Notes under the pieces: generated by a model
The model's database searches: none
Told to the model about the DNA's origin: nothing
The model's input: only the letters and a program-made list of their open reading frames with translations
Translations under genes and position numbers: made by a program
Assembly (NCBI GenBank): GCA_900770645.1
Contig: CAAGKY010000256.1
Coordinates: forward strand, 1 to 12,778
Origin: Bacilli bacterium
GTDB taxonomy: Bacteria; Bacillota_I; Bacilli_A; ML615J-28; CAG-313
DNA length: 12,778 nt
Direction: 5' to 3'
Shown here: piece by piece, positions 1 to 7,652 of the stretch
Numbering within the stretch: the stretch's first letter is position 1
Layout: each line of letters starts with the position of its first letter

Positions 1-37
1 AATGAACGAATGTAATGAATGGTGAATATGAATGATA
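1..37. repeat. GAATG-rich imperfect short repeat at window edge
   Basis: The first 37 bases are built from repeated (AT)GAATG-like units: GAATG at 8-12, 17-21 and 30-34, the variant GAATA at 24-28, and ATGAA at 2-6. No gene crosses this stretch. It lies beyond the last gene of the minus-strand operon and beyond a candidate terminator. It could be a terminal or origin-proximal repeat of a linear genome, or simply a low-complexity intergenic stretch. The window alone cannot decide. Confidence 0.4.
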
Positions 38-40
38 GAG

Positions 41-74
41 AGAAAGAGGGGTCTGGGGAGAGACCCAGACACCC
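41..74 (-). terminator. Candidate terminator of the late operon
   Basis: Bases 51-57 (GTCTGGG) pair with 64-70 (CCCAGAC) around a six-base loop. The stem extends with 48-50 (GGG) against 72-74 (CCC) across one bulged A at 71, giving about 10 base pairs. Read on the minus strand, the stem lies 13 bases past the stop of the last fibre gene and is followed by a pyrimidine run (TCTTTCTCTCT). This fits an intrinsic terminator for the long minus-strand transcript, although the run is a mix of U and C rather than a clean U tract. It is one of only a few GC-rich islands in the window. Confidence 0.55.
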
Positions 75-86
75 TTAGTGAGAGAC

Positions 87-1043
87 TTAGAATAATTGTT
101 GTTTTTCAATAGATAAAACATATCTATTTTGAGCATTAGAGATTGCAAAACTTGCTGCTGATGGTTCTGCTGGATAATAAATATCCATAGTTAATAAGTC
201 ATCGGTTTCAGTATAATATAAACTATATAATGCAGCTGATGAATAAACAGTACTACCAATATTTATAGTTCCAGAAACGTTAAGTATTTTGCTACCTCCT
301 GATGGCCCAAAAATATTTACAATATCAGTATATGCTGGATCTCCATTATCTCCTACTGCATTATATGATGAATATAGAATACCCCAGAAATAATTAACAT
401 TAGTTGATGGATCATCATCAAAATTATTAAAATCAAATGAGAATGTATATTTATATAAATGTGGTGTTTCACTAACAACGCTTGATAAATCAGATAAATC
501 AATTACACCATCAGCATTTGCCATAATAGTTGTATTACCTGATTTAGCACCAACTGCTACATTTACTGCACCAGAACCTGCTGTAAATGATGTAGAATTT
601 GATTTAGGGAAATAAATTGGAATAAATCCTCCTTTACCTTGATAGTTTAATACGAATCTTTGATTAAAGATATCTGGTCTTTGATATACAATTGCACCAT
701 AATCTATATTCATATCTCCACCATCATAATATCCAAATGACAAAGATGCATTTGTATTGTTTGCTATATTGAATTTTAATGGATTTCTAATACCTTCAGC
801 ATTAATATAAGTTGTATCTAAAATTATTGAACCATTATAATTTCCAGTAAAATGTATTGATGTTGCAGGATCAATTCCTAAATAATTCTCTCCTTCAATT
901 TCTTGTAATATTAATCCATTTGTTGCAGTGAAATCAATTCCAGATCCACCACCAATATCTGATGGATCAGGATAATTTGTTTGTACTGCCTCTAAATATT
1001 TTATTAAATTTTCTTTAACCATTCTTTTGCCGTTACTTGCCAT
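87..1043 (-). CDS. Fibre / receptor-binding-like protein, last gene of late operon
   Basis: This 318-residue protein is the last gene of the structural operon. A short charged N-terminal helix (about residues 5-22) is followed by a glycine-rich joint at about 31-35 and a GIDFTATNG segment. That segment resembles the GTGIDITNG module in the neighbouring fibre protein. The remainder is rich in Asn, Ser, Thr, Gly and aromatic residues with short alternating beta-like stretches, as in phage fibres, head fibres and adhesins. I see no enzymatic motif. The start is well placed: AAAGGAGGT lies nine bases before the ATG. It begins 21 bases after the preceding fibre gene. It could be a second host-binding protein or a neck/head fibre; the structural class is inferred from composition and position. 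Confidence 0.6.
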   Translation of the reverse strand: MASNGKRMVKENLIKYLEAVQTNYPDPSDIGGGSGIDFTATNGLILQEIEGENYLGIDPATSIHFTGNYNGSIILDTTYINAEGIRNPLKFNIANNTNASLSFGYYDGGDMNIDYGAIVYQRPDIFNQRFVLNYQGKGGFIPIYFPKSNSTSFTAGSGAVNVAVGAKSGNTTIMANADGVIDLSDLSSVVSETPHLYKYTFSFDFNNFDDDPSTNVNYFWGILYSSYNAVGDNGDPAYTDIVNIFGPSGGSKILNVSGTINIGSTVYSSAALYSLYYTETDDLLTMDIYYPAEPSAASFAISNAQNRYVLSIEKQQLF

Positions 1044-1064
1044 AGTTTTTAAACCTCCTTTATT

Positions 1065-2669
1065 TTAATATCCTAAACTTGTATTTACATCTGTACTTGT
1101 TGTACTTATTGTTACGGTAGCTGATGTGCTTGATATATTACTGCTTGTTATTCTCTTATGACCAAATATTGTAACAGTTGATGCTGAACTTATTAACTTA
1201 TAAACACCTTCAATTTCGTAATAATCAGAGCCATCATACCATTGTCCGGTTGCTTGAACTGGTCTATCTGCAGGTAAACTAGAACATATTGAACTCCAAG
1301 AAGGCGCTGTTGTTGGCATAGTTGCTGCTTCTAACCATATATGGAACATAATTGACGGGCTTACTATAGAAGGTGATATAACATAGTCCTCACACTTGAT
1401 ACAATAAGGTTTTGCCTGGGTAGCACTAACAACACCATTAGTAATATCAATACCTGTACCTGCAACAATACTTCCACTGCCACCTGTTGGAATACCATAT
1501 GTGTCATTACCAATAGTAATAGATGTCCAGTTAGTTCCATTATTTACACCAGATACTGATGCTGGAATATCAGATAAATATGCAACTTGTTCTTGATTTG
1601 CACCTGTTCCAACTTTTGGTCTGTAAATAGAATCTACTGTTACATCACCAGTAATTGTAACAAAACCATCACCAGAAGTTCCACCTCTTAATTCTATATT
1701 AGCATAACCGTCTTCACCACCAGCATTTAATGCTAAAATACTACGTCTTACACCACTGTCTAATGAAATAGTTGCTTTATTATCAGTTTCTTCACCATCT
1801 GCAGAACTAATACCATTTACTAAATATAGTTTTTCGGTAATATTACCATCTGCATTTTTTTGAATTGCTTTTGTTCCCAAATCATTAATAGCATCTGTAA
1901 GAGTTTCTTTAATATAATTAGTTACATTTAAAGATATATAATAATTTGAACTAGATAATGATTTAATTTCAATAACTTGAGTACTTAAAGCAGTAAGTGT
2001 TGTTGTACCAGTTAAATTATCATATGTTGTTTCATCAGTTATAATTTGGTATGAAGAATAATCTGGATATCCGACTAATGTAATAATAGAACCTTTTTCT
2101 ACAGAAATATAAAGACTTCTATTTGCTTTAAATTGTGTATTATTAGTTCCATTATCTTCATAATCAGAATACTCAACTAAATTACCTAAATTTAAAACAG
2201 ATTTATAATTACCACTTGTACCAAATGTTGCTGTTAATTGAGATAAATATCCATCACCAATAATAGCGTTTACATTATCAATTTTGTCATCAACATAATC
2301 TTCCATATCAGAATTCATTTCATCGATTTCAGATTTTGTATATACATCATCAACGTCTGCAAATGTTAGATCTGCTTCTGCTTTTGTATAAACATCATCT
2401 TTTGTTGCATAAACATCTGATATATCGTGACCATTTTCATAGATACTTCCAAAGTATGCTGTTGATGATGCTGCATCAATATCGTGACTATTAATAATAG
2501 TTATATTAGAATCGAATGTTTTTTCACCTGTAATTGTTTGATCTGTATCAATTGATACAAAATTTTCAGGATCTATAATTTCACCTTGTAATTCCTCGAT
2601 ATCATCCATATTCTTTTTAACTTGTTCTTGGAGATTTCGATATGTCTTTCCATTAATTGTAATTGCCAT
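1065..2669 (-). CDS. Tail fibre / appendage protein with YTKSEID-type repeats
   Basis: A long fibre-like protein, 534 residues from the start I prefer. The N-terminus has a helical, coiled-coil-like stretch (about 10-35), then QTITGEKTF (44-52), a segment common in phage fibres. Three DVY-(T/A)-K repeats follow (about 85-116: DVYATKDD, DVYTKAEAD, DVYTKSEID), typical of trimeric tail fibre shafts. The middle and C-terminal parts are beta-rich, Ser/Thr/Gly-rich and carry GTGIDITNG joints; the end is probably the receptor-binding tip. An ATG at 2678 directly abuts the GGAGG with no spacing, while the ATG at 2669 has nine bases, so 2669 is the likelier start. The gene follows the holin-like gene and probably takes the place of the phi29 gp12 appendage, although no gp12-like enzyme domain is evident. 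Confidence 0.75.
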   Translation of the reverse strand: MAITINGKTYRNLQEQVKKNMDDIEELQGEIIDPENFVSIDTDQTITGEKTFDSNITIINSHDIDAASSTAYFGSIYENGHDISDVYATKDDVYTKAEADLTFADVDDVYTKSEIDEMNSDMEDYVDDKIDNVNAIIGDGYLSQLTATFGTSGNYKSVLNLGNLVEYSDYEDNGTNNTQFKANRSLYISVEKGSIITLVGYPDYSSYQIITDETTYDNLTGTTTLTALSTQVIEIKSLSSSNYYISLNVTNYIKETLTDAINDLGTKAIQKNADGNITEKLYLVNGISSADGEETDNKATISLDSGVRRSILALNAGGEDGYANIELRGGTSGDGFVTITGDVTVDSIYRPKVGTGANQEQVAYLSDIPASVSGVNNGTNWTSITIGNDTYGIPTGGSGSIVAGTGIDITNGVVSATQAKPYCIKCEDYVISPSIVSPSIMFHIWLEAATMPTTAPSWSSICSSLPADRPVQATGQWYDGSDYYEIEGVYKLISSASTVTIFGHKRITSSNISSTSATVTISTTSTDVNTSLGY

Positions 2670-2670
2670 A

Positions 2671-2964
2671 TTATTCATCCTCCTTTTTTGAATCTTTTAC
2701 TTTTTGTGTTAAATCTTTTATTTGCTCAGTTAAATGTAGTACTTCTGCAGCCATTTCAGCTCTTTCTTCATTAGTAATTTCACCATCTGCTTTTGATTGT
2801 TTGTACATTTTAATTAAACGCCATAATGTTAAAATTATTCCGACAATACCAGCAACAATACAAATTATTAATTGAATTGTTTGTAAGAATTCATTAGTTT
2901 GAGCTACTGTTGAAATCGCCATAACTGTACCGCAAACACCTTCGCCAATATATTTGCTATTCAT
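2671..2964 (-). CDS. Holin-like small membrane protein
   Basis: A 97-residue protein with one clear membrane segment at about residues 29-50 (rich in Ile, Val, Leu and Gly), followed by a basic stretch (RLIKMYKQSK) and a charged, heptad-like helical tail ending KKEDE. A weaker hydrophobic stretch lies at about 8-22, so a two-pass topology is possible. Size, topology and position among the last late genes suit a phage holin, which permeabilises the host membrane at the end of infection. An in-frame ATG exists at 2973, inside the previous gene, but it directly abuts GAGGAGG. The ATG at 2964 has nine bases of spacing and is preferred. No endolysin gene lies beside it, so a structural or other membrane role remains possible. 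Confidence 0.6.
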   Translation of the reverse strand: MNSKYIGEGVCGTVMAISTVAQTNEFLQTIQLIICIVAGIVGIILTLWRLIKMYKQSKADGEITNEERAEMAAEVLHLTEQIKDLTQKVKDSKKEDE

Positions 2965-3520
2965 CACTATCATCCTCCTCGTATAAATATGTACCAGGTC
3001 TTACAAATTGTTTGAATAACTTTGTAAATCTATTCAAAAATTCATTTGTTACATCTGTATCAATTAGATCCCATAATTGCATATACGCATCCATTTTAGA
3101 CTTTGTATAGTTTGTAACATTTTGATCATTGATATATTGTAATTCTGGTTGATTTGTTGTTGAACTTGCTCCTTCCGCAGCTATTTCACCAGGATTTAAT
3201 GCGTGATTAAAAATTGATTTACTGCCTTTTAAAATTTCATCTTCTGTTAGATTTCTTACTTTTGTTTGAATATCTAATCTTTTCTCCCAAGCTGGGCCAA
3301 ATTGCCATATAATTGAAAATAGTTTAAATTTAAATTGTGTTTCATCATAATTTGCAATTGGAGAATTTCCAAATTTAGCATATAATAAGTAATATAATGT
3401 TGTACAATTTTCTACTGATATAATTTTAGGAATACCAATATTATTATAATCATAAATAAAGTCATTTAATGTTTCATAAATATCTGTAAATTTCTTTGTA
3501 GAATACATATTTTCAAACAT
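2957..3520 (-). CDS. Lower collar (connector) protein, phi29 gp11-like
   Basis: A 187-residue protein directly after the portal gene, the position of phi29 gene 11, whose product forms the lower collar joining portal and tail knob. The sequence has the family flavour: an aromatic-rich N-terminal part with YYLLYAKFGNSPIA at about 44-57, then FKFKLF and a GPAWEKR segment, and an acidic C-terminal end (EEDDSDE). It is shorter than phi29 gp11 (293 residues). The start overlaps the portal stop as TAATG, and AAGGAGG nine bases upstream lies inside the portal C-terminal codons. It ends with TAG. The assignment rests on order and pattern, so it is good but not certain. Confidence 0.75.
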   Translation of the reverse strand: MFENMYSTKKFTDIYETLNDFIYDYNNIGIPKIISVENCTTLYYLLYAKFGNSPIANYDETQFKFKLFSIIWQFGPAWEKRLDIQTKVRNLTEDEILKGSKSIFNHALNPGEIAAEGASSTTNQPELQYINDQNVTNYTKSKMDAYMQLWDLIDTDVTNEFLNRFTKLFKQFVRPGTYLYEEDDSDE

Positions 3521-4611
3521 TATTCATCGCCTCCTTCTGAATCCTCAAACCCAGATTGAGCTCCATCTTCATTTCTATCGTATGCTAAACCATCACCTGT
3601 AATATCTGAACCTACTATATTTTCAGCTGGTTCACACCAAATACCTAAATTCCAAATAGAATTTACTATATTACAGAAGTTTTGTCTAATAGATAGACCA
3701 TCTTGTAATACTAATCCAACTGGTCCACCATTTATATCTGCTTCAGATTGTAATGTATGAGCTTTCTTTTCAAATAAACCACCATTATCAATACCATATG
3801 TTGATAATCTAAGGTTTTCAATTGCTTGCATAGCTAATAAATAATCTTGAGCATTTGTAACATTTCCATTTGTTAATTCTTGGAACTCTACTGTACCTAC
3901 AATTGGAATATATGGTTGGCATTGTAATGCTGCCTGTGTCATATTTCTAGCACCTTCAGAAACTGATGCTTCTTGGTCTGCATCTTGTACACGTACGCCT
4001 TTAATTCCAGTACCCATTAATAATGCAGTACGCATAAATGGAATACAGTCTGATTCAACATCTAATATTGGATCATTTAATGAAACTCTAGGTAATACAT
4101 TTTGACCTAATTGTTTTGTATAATCGTGTAATAATACTGCAGAATTTGTTAAATCTTCATCTTTTAAATCTTCTGGTAATTTAATACCATATACACAATT
4201 TAATTTAACATCTGATAAAAGGTCAGTAGCAGTTTTTGCTAATTTAACATCAGAATCACTTCCTGAGTTAAATGGAATAGGATGAATCTTATTAAATCTT
4301 CCATAGAAATCTAATCCACCATCTAATGCGTATGGCATAAAATAGAATTCATCAAGGTCTTTCATATAGAAGAATGCTAATTGACCTTTGTAATAAATCA
4401 TTCTTTCAAGTTCTTGAGATGTAATATTACAAGGTAAATTATACCAAACATATCTATTTACCGCATCTTGTTCATCTACTATTCTTAAAGTTTTCTTAAT
4501 ATCTTCTTTTGTTGTACATCTTAATCCACCTAATTTATATGGTAATCCTGTTTTTGGATTAATACCCATTTGAATTAGTTGATTAATATCTGGTAAAAAA
4601 GGTTTTCCCAT
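3520..4611 (-). CDS. Portal / upper collar connector protein, phi29 gp10-like
   Basis: A 363-residue protein with the character of the phi29 gp10 portal family. The N-terminal half has the pattern NRYVWYNLPCNITSQELERMIYYKG (about 52-76), as expected for an upper collar protein. The central part (about 190-300) contains helical segments that would form the channel region, and the C-terminal tail is acidic. Twelve copies would form the dodecameric ring at one capsid vertex, serve as the DNA channel and dock the packaging motor. It is somewhat longer than phi29 gp10 (309 residues). It is translationally coupled: its ATG overlaps the stop of the 89-residue gene (TAATG), with GGAGGT eight bases upstream inside that gene's end. 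Confidence 0.85.
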   Translation of the reverse strand: MGKPFLPDINQLIQMGINPKTGLPYKLGGLRCTTKEDIKKTLRIVDEQDAVNRYVWYNLPCNITSQELERMIYYKGQLAFFYMKDLDEFYFMPYALDGGLDFYGRFNKIHPIPFNSGSDSDVKLAKTATDLLSDVKLNCVYGIKLPEDLKDEDLTNSAVLLHDYTKQLGQNVLPRVSLNDPILDVESDCIPFMRTALLMGTGIKGVRVQDADQEASVSEGARNMTQAALQCQPYIPIVGTVEFQELTNGNVTNAQDYLLAMQAIENLRLSTYGIDNGGLFEKKAHTLQSEADINGGPVGLVLQDGLSIRQNFCNIVNSIWNLGIWCEPAENIVGSDITGDGLAYDRNEDGAQSGFEDSEGGDE

Positions 4612-4880
4612 TATAAACCACCTCCAACTATTGGATTCTCTGAAACATTTTTATCTTCAATTGAAACTCTTCTAGCCGTAGTTTGTTGTCTTATGGCTTC
4701 TAATTTGCCATTTAATGTGTTATTAGCTGTTTCAGCCTTCATTTTATCAACCGAATCAGCAGTAACTTCTTTTTCTTTATCTTTATTTTGTGTTAAGCCT
4801 TTGCTAACAACAGAGCCCGCTGTTGATACAACGGACTTGTTTGTATTAGCTTCAGACATTGCAATACTTGTAAAACTCAT
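4611..4880 (-). CDS. Small hydrophilic virion-region protein of unknown function
   Basis: An 89-residue, highly polar protein between the tail knob and portal genes; I do not recognise it. It is rich in Ser, Thr, Asn, Lys and Glu, has no membrane segment and no Cys, and has a helix-prone middle (about 30-65, DKEKEVTADSVDKMKAE) and a Gly-rich end (VGGGL). It overlaps both neighbours by one base, and its ribosome binding site (AAGGGGG) is weaker than the others, so it is probably translated by coupling to the knob gene. phi29 has no gene at this place. Plausible roles are a minor connector factor, an assembly chaperone or an ejected internal protein; the sequence does not choose among them. Confidence 0.7.
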   Translation of the reverse strand: MSFTSIAMSEANTNKSVVSTAGSVVSKGLTQNKDKEKEVTADSVDKMKAETANNTLNGKLEAIRQQTTARRVSIEDKNVSENPIVGGGL

Positions 4881-7597
4881 TATAAATATACCCCCTTGAT
4901 TAATTCAGCGTTTATTTCATTTACAATTACTGGATTTGAGGTATCTCCAATAAATCTGTATAATGATGCTTTTGTATATGAAGTTCCATTTCCAATAGTT
5001 AAAGTATCAATTGTTGCTACTTTATTAACACTCATACCTTGAAGTGTTAGTAATCCTCTAACTTGTTCTTTTTCAATATCTGTACAAGTATAGTATTCAA
5101 TAAATGGATATACTTTATTAATGTAATCGAAACTTGATGTGGATAATAATGTATCTGGTAAAGCTTGAATGTTTTGTAAATTATAATTAAATGTATCTTT
5201 AGCATAAGCAATATTTTCAGCATTAGTAGAAATTAATCTATCCATATCTAATTGAGCTCCTTCAGATACTAAATCATATGAACTACCACCTAATCCAAAT
5301 GCACCGCCAATACCACCAATTAAAGCACCACCAATAGCACCATAAGGACCAGCTAGTCCACCAACTTTAGCTCCTGTCATAGCTCCTGTTAAACCACCAC
5401 TAAGTGCTCCACCAACAGTAGCATTTCTAATATTAGCTTTATTTGCATATTCTTGTTCTTTAACAGCCCAGTTATTTAAGAATGTTTGATGTTGAATTTG
5501 TCTATCGAAAATTTGTTGATAGTTCTTATTTTGAACTTGATATTGCTTCCAAGCATCTGATTCAATTGGTAATGCATAATCACCAGTTGCTATTAATCCA
5601 ATATAATCATTAAAGTTTTGACCATATAATGAATTTGTATTTTTATTAGGTCTTATATAAATAAATGGTGAGAATGGTTTATATGTTGTACAAATATTAA
5701 ATGAATTTAATCCATAATTTTTAGCTGCATTAAAATCATAATATTTTGATTTTGAAGGTGAATTTAATCTATAAATATCACACTGATTTGCTACTTTTAA
5801 ATCATTTATATTAGAATATGAAATATTTAGTTTATTTGTTCCATCAAAACAATAACCATTTCTTTCTCTATCTGATTCGTGTGCAAATAAAATACTGCAT
5901 ACTACAGTATTTGTTGACACATTTACAACATTTTTAATATCCATAGTATCAGATATAATATTTAAATATTTAGTTCCTTGATTTTCACTTACTGTAAAAT
6001 CAAATGGACAGTATGGTAATAATTGTAAATCTATTAGATATCCTGAACCACTAGATTGAGGTTGTAGTTGATGAACTATATATTGAGCTACAGCAAATGA
6101 TATTTTATTATTTGGATTATATCCTGCCAATTGGTTATTTTGATCATCTATAATATTAACACTATATGTATGCCCTAAATCTCCTGTTGTATACCATTCA
6201 TTAAAATATGGAATAGCAAACATTGCATATGGTGCATCATTTAATTCAGCAACATCTTTAAATGATGATGAACCTGCACCAACACCTTTTAATTGAATTC
6301 TCATTTGTGGCATTGGAACAACTGCCATAGATGCTGTATATGTATCATAACATACTCTTAAATATGTTGATGAAGAAGATGTATTATTTGATTGTAAGTT
6401 TTGATAGAAATAGGAACTTGTATCTTCATTTAAAGCTTCAGTAAACGCTTCTCTTATATATGAATATAAATCTAATTTAGTTCCACTATCAGGATCTGTA
6501 ATAGATGATGTTTTACTTATAGAAATTTTATAAATAACATCATTAATTTTTACAGTTGTATTATTTATTGAATTTACTAAAGAATCCATATTACTTGCTG
6601 TGTATATATCACTTATATTATTTGTAATTATATTTTTAATAAATGATGCATATGTATTTCCAACAGGTCTAAATTTATCAGAAATCCAATCAAAATCTAG
6701 TCCTAAACGGCTTATATCATCAAATTGAGGATATGATGAAGCAGGCCAATCTACTTCTAAAAATACTTTTGTAAAATCTTTACTACCATCTGATTTATTT
6801 ATATCTGTAAATCCTGATGGTGTTGTATATGAAATATTATTTTGATACATACCATAATTAGCCATACTTGGCGCAGAAATATACATACCAACACCAGTTT
6901 TGTCGTCTGCTGAACTTCCATATGTGTCTATAACAAAATTTACTCTAATAAAAGCATTTAAATTTGCTTTTGTATCTTTATTTTGTGTAGGATCTGATGT
7001 ATTAAATAATGATGCATATGGGAAGTCATTCCAAGTTGCATATGCTGGAACATCTCCTTCTAATGCAATTTCTTCAGAATCCCAATTTGATGTGTTATCG
7101 GGTTGCGGATTACAATAACCAACAATCCAGTTAAATGGTAAAATATTTCCATTACTATCTGTTTCCATAATTGGTCTTTCCCATTGTTTAATTTGGTTTG
7201 TTGAAACGTTTTCAGAATTAAATACTGCTGGATCTGATGTATTACTTAAAATACCACGTTCAATATATGCTGGAGAAGTAATAATATTATCATAATTTTC
7301 ACAAATTAAATCTCTTTTTAATGTTAAATCATATTGTCCTTTTCTTGTTCTAGTATGATCTATAATGAACCATCTAGATTTTATATCAGTTGAACCGTCT
7401 TCTGATACAATTAAATAATTTGGATCCCATTCTTCTGACCAATTTAATACTTGTGATGTTCTAATATCATCACCTGTAATAAAATTAATCTTGTCAATTA
7501 CTTTATATGTGTATCCAGATGTTATTTCTGAATATGTGTTTCTTTTTATATTTCTATTAAAGTAATTAGCATAATCTTTTATTAATGTTAATTTCAT
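4880..7597 (-). CDS. Tail knob protein, phi29 gp9-like
   Basis: The largest gene (905 residues). The N-terminus follows the phi29 gp9 pattern: a short beta start, then WFIIDHTRTRKGQYDLTLKRDLI (about 77-99) and an AYIERGI motif shortly after. gp9 forms the hexameric tube at the tail tip that contacts the membrane and conducts DNA. At about residues 727-772 there is a long Gly/Ala/Ile-rich apolar stretch (GGALSGGLTGAM, GGLAGPYGAIGG, GGIGGAFGLGG), which resembles the membrane-active loops of the tail knob in function if not in sequence. The protein is much longer than phi29 gp9 (599 residues), so it carries extra domains, and no lysozyme motif is seen. A strong AAGGAGGT lies eight bases from the ATG. 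Confidence 0.8.
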   Translation of the reverse strand: MKLTLIKDYANYFNRNIKRNTYSEITSGYTYKVIDKINFITGDDIRTSQVLNWSEEWDPNYLIVSEDGSTDIKSRWFIIDHTRTRKGQYDLTLKRDLICENYDNIITSPAYIERGILSNTSDPAVFNSENVSTNQIKQWERPIMETDSNGNILPFNWIVGYCNPQPDNTSNWDSEEIALEGDVPAYATWNDFPYASLFNTSDPTQNKDTKANLNAFIRVNFVIDTYGSSADDKTGVGMYISAPSMANYGMYQNNISYTTPSGFTDINKSDGSKDFTKVFLEVDWPASSYPQFDDISRLGLDFDWISDKFRPVGNTYASFIKNIITNNISDIYTASNMDSLVNSINNTTVKINDVIYKISISKTSSITDPDSGTKLDLYSYIREAFTEALNEDTSSYFYQNLQSNNTSSSSTYLRVCYDTYTASMAVVPMPQMRIQLKGVGAGSSSFKDVAELNDAPYAMFAIPYFNEWYTTGDLGHTYSVNIIDDQNNQLAGYNPNNKISFAVAQYIVHQLQPQSSGSGYLIDLQLLPYCPFDFTVSENQGTKYLNIISDTMDIKNVVNVSTNTVVCSILFAHESDRERNGYCFDGTNKLNISYSNINDLKVANQCDIYRLNSPSKSKYYDFNAAKNYGLNSFNICTTYKPFSPFIYIRPNKNTNSLYGQNFNDYIGLIATGDYALPIESDAWKQYQVQNKNYQQIFDRQIQHQTFLNNWAVKEQEYANKANIRNATVGGALSGGLTGAMTGAKVGGLAGPYGAIGGALIGGIGGAFGLGGSSYDLVSEGAQLDMDRLISTNAENIAYAKDTFNYNLQNIQALPDTLLSTSSFDYINKVYPFIEYYTCTDIEKEQVRGLLTLQGMSVNKVATIDTLTIGNGTSYTKASLYRFIGDTSNPVIVNEINAELIKGVYL

Positions 7598-7620
7598 TTG
7601 TTATACCTCCTTGTATAAAC

Positions 7621-7645
7621 GTGAGAGGGAGTCGAACCCTCCCAC
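7621..7645 (-). promoter_or_regulatory. Strong 9-bp hairpin with T-loop-like loop after capsid gene
   Basis: On the minus strand GTGGGAGGG pairs with CCCTCTCAC (nine pairs, one G-U) around the seven-base loop TTCGACT. It lies 7 bases after the capsid stop and 23 bases before the tail knob start codon. The inner five pairs and the loop match the geometry and consensus of a tRNA T arm, but the rest of a tRNA is missing. The stem is followed by CGTTTATAC rather than a U tract, so partial termination, 3'-end protection of the abundant capsid mRNA, or RNA processing are likelier than full termination. The role is inferred. Confidence 0.5.
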
Positions 7646-7652
7646 ATTTTAA

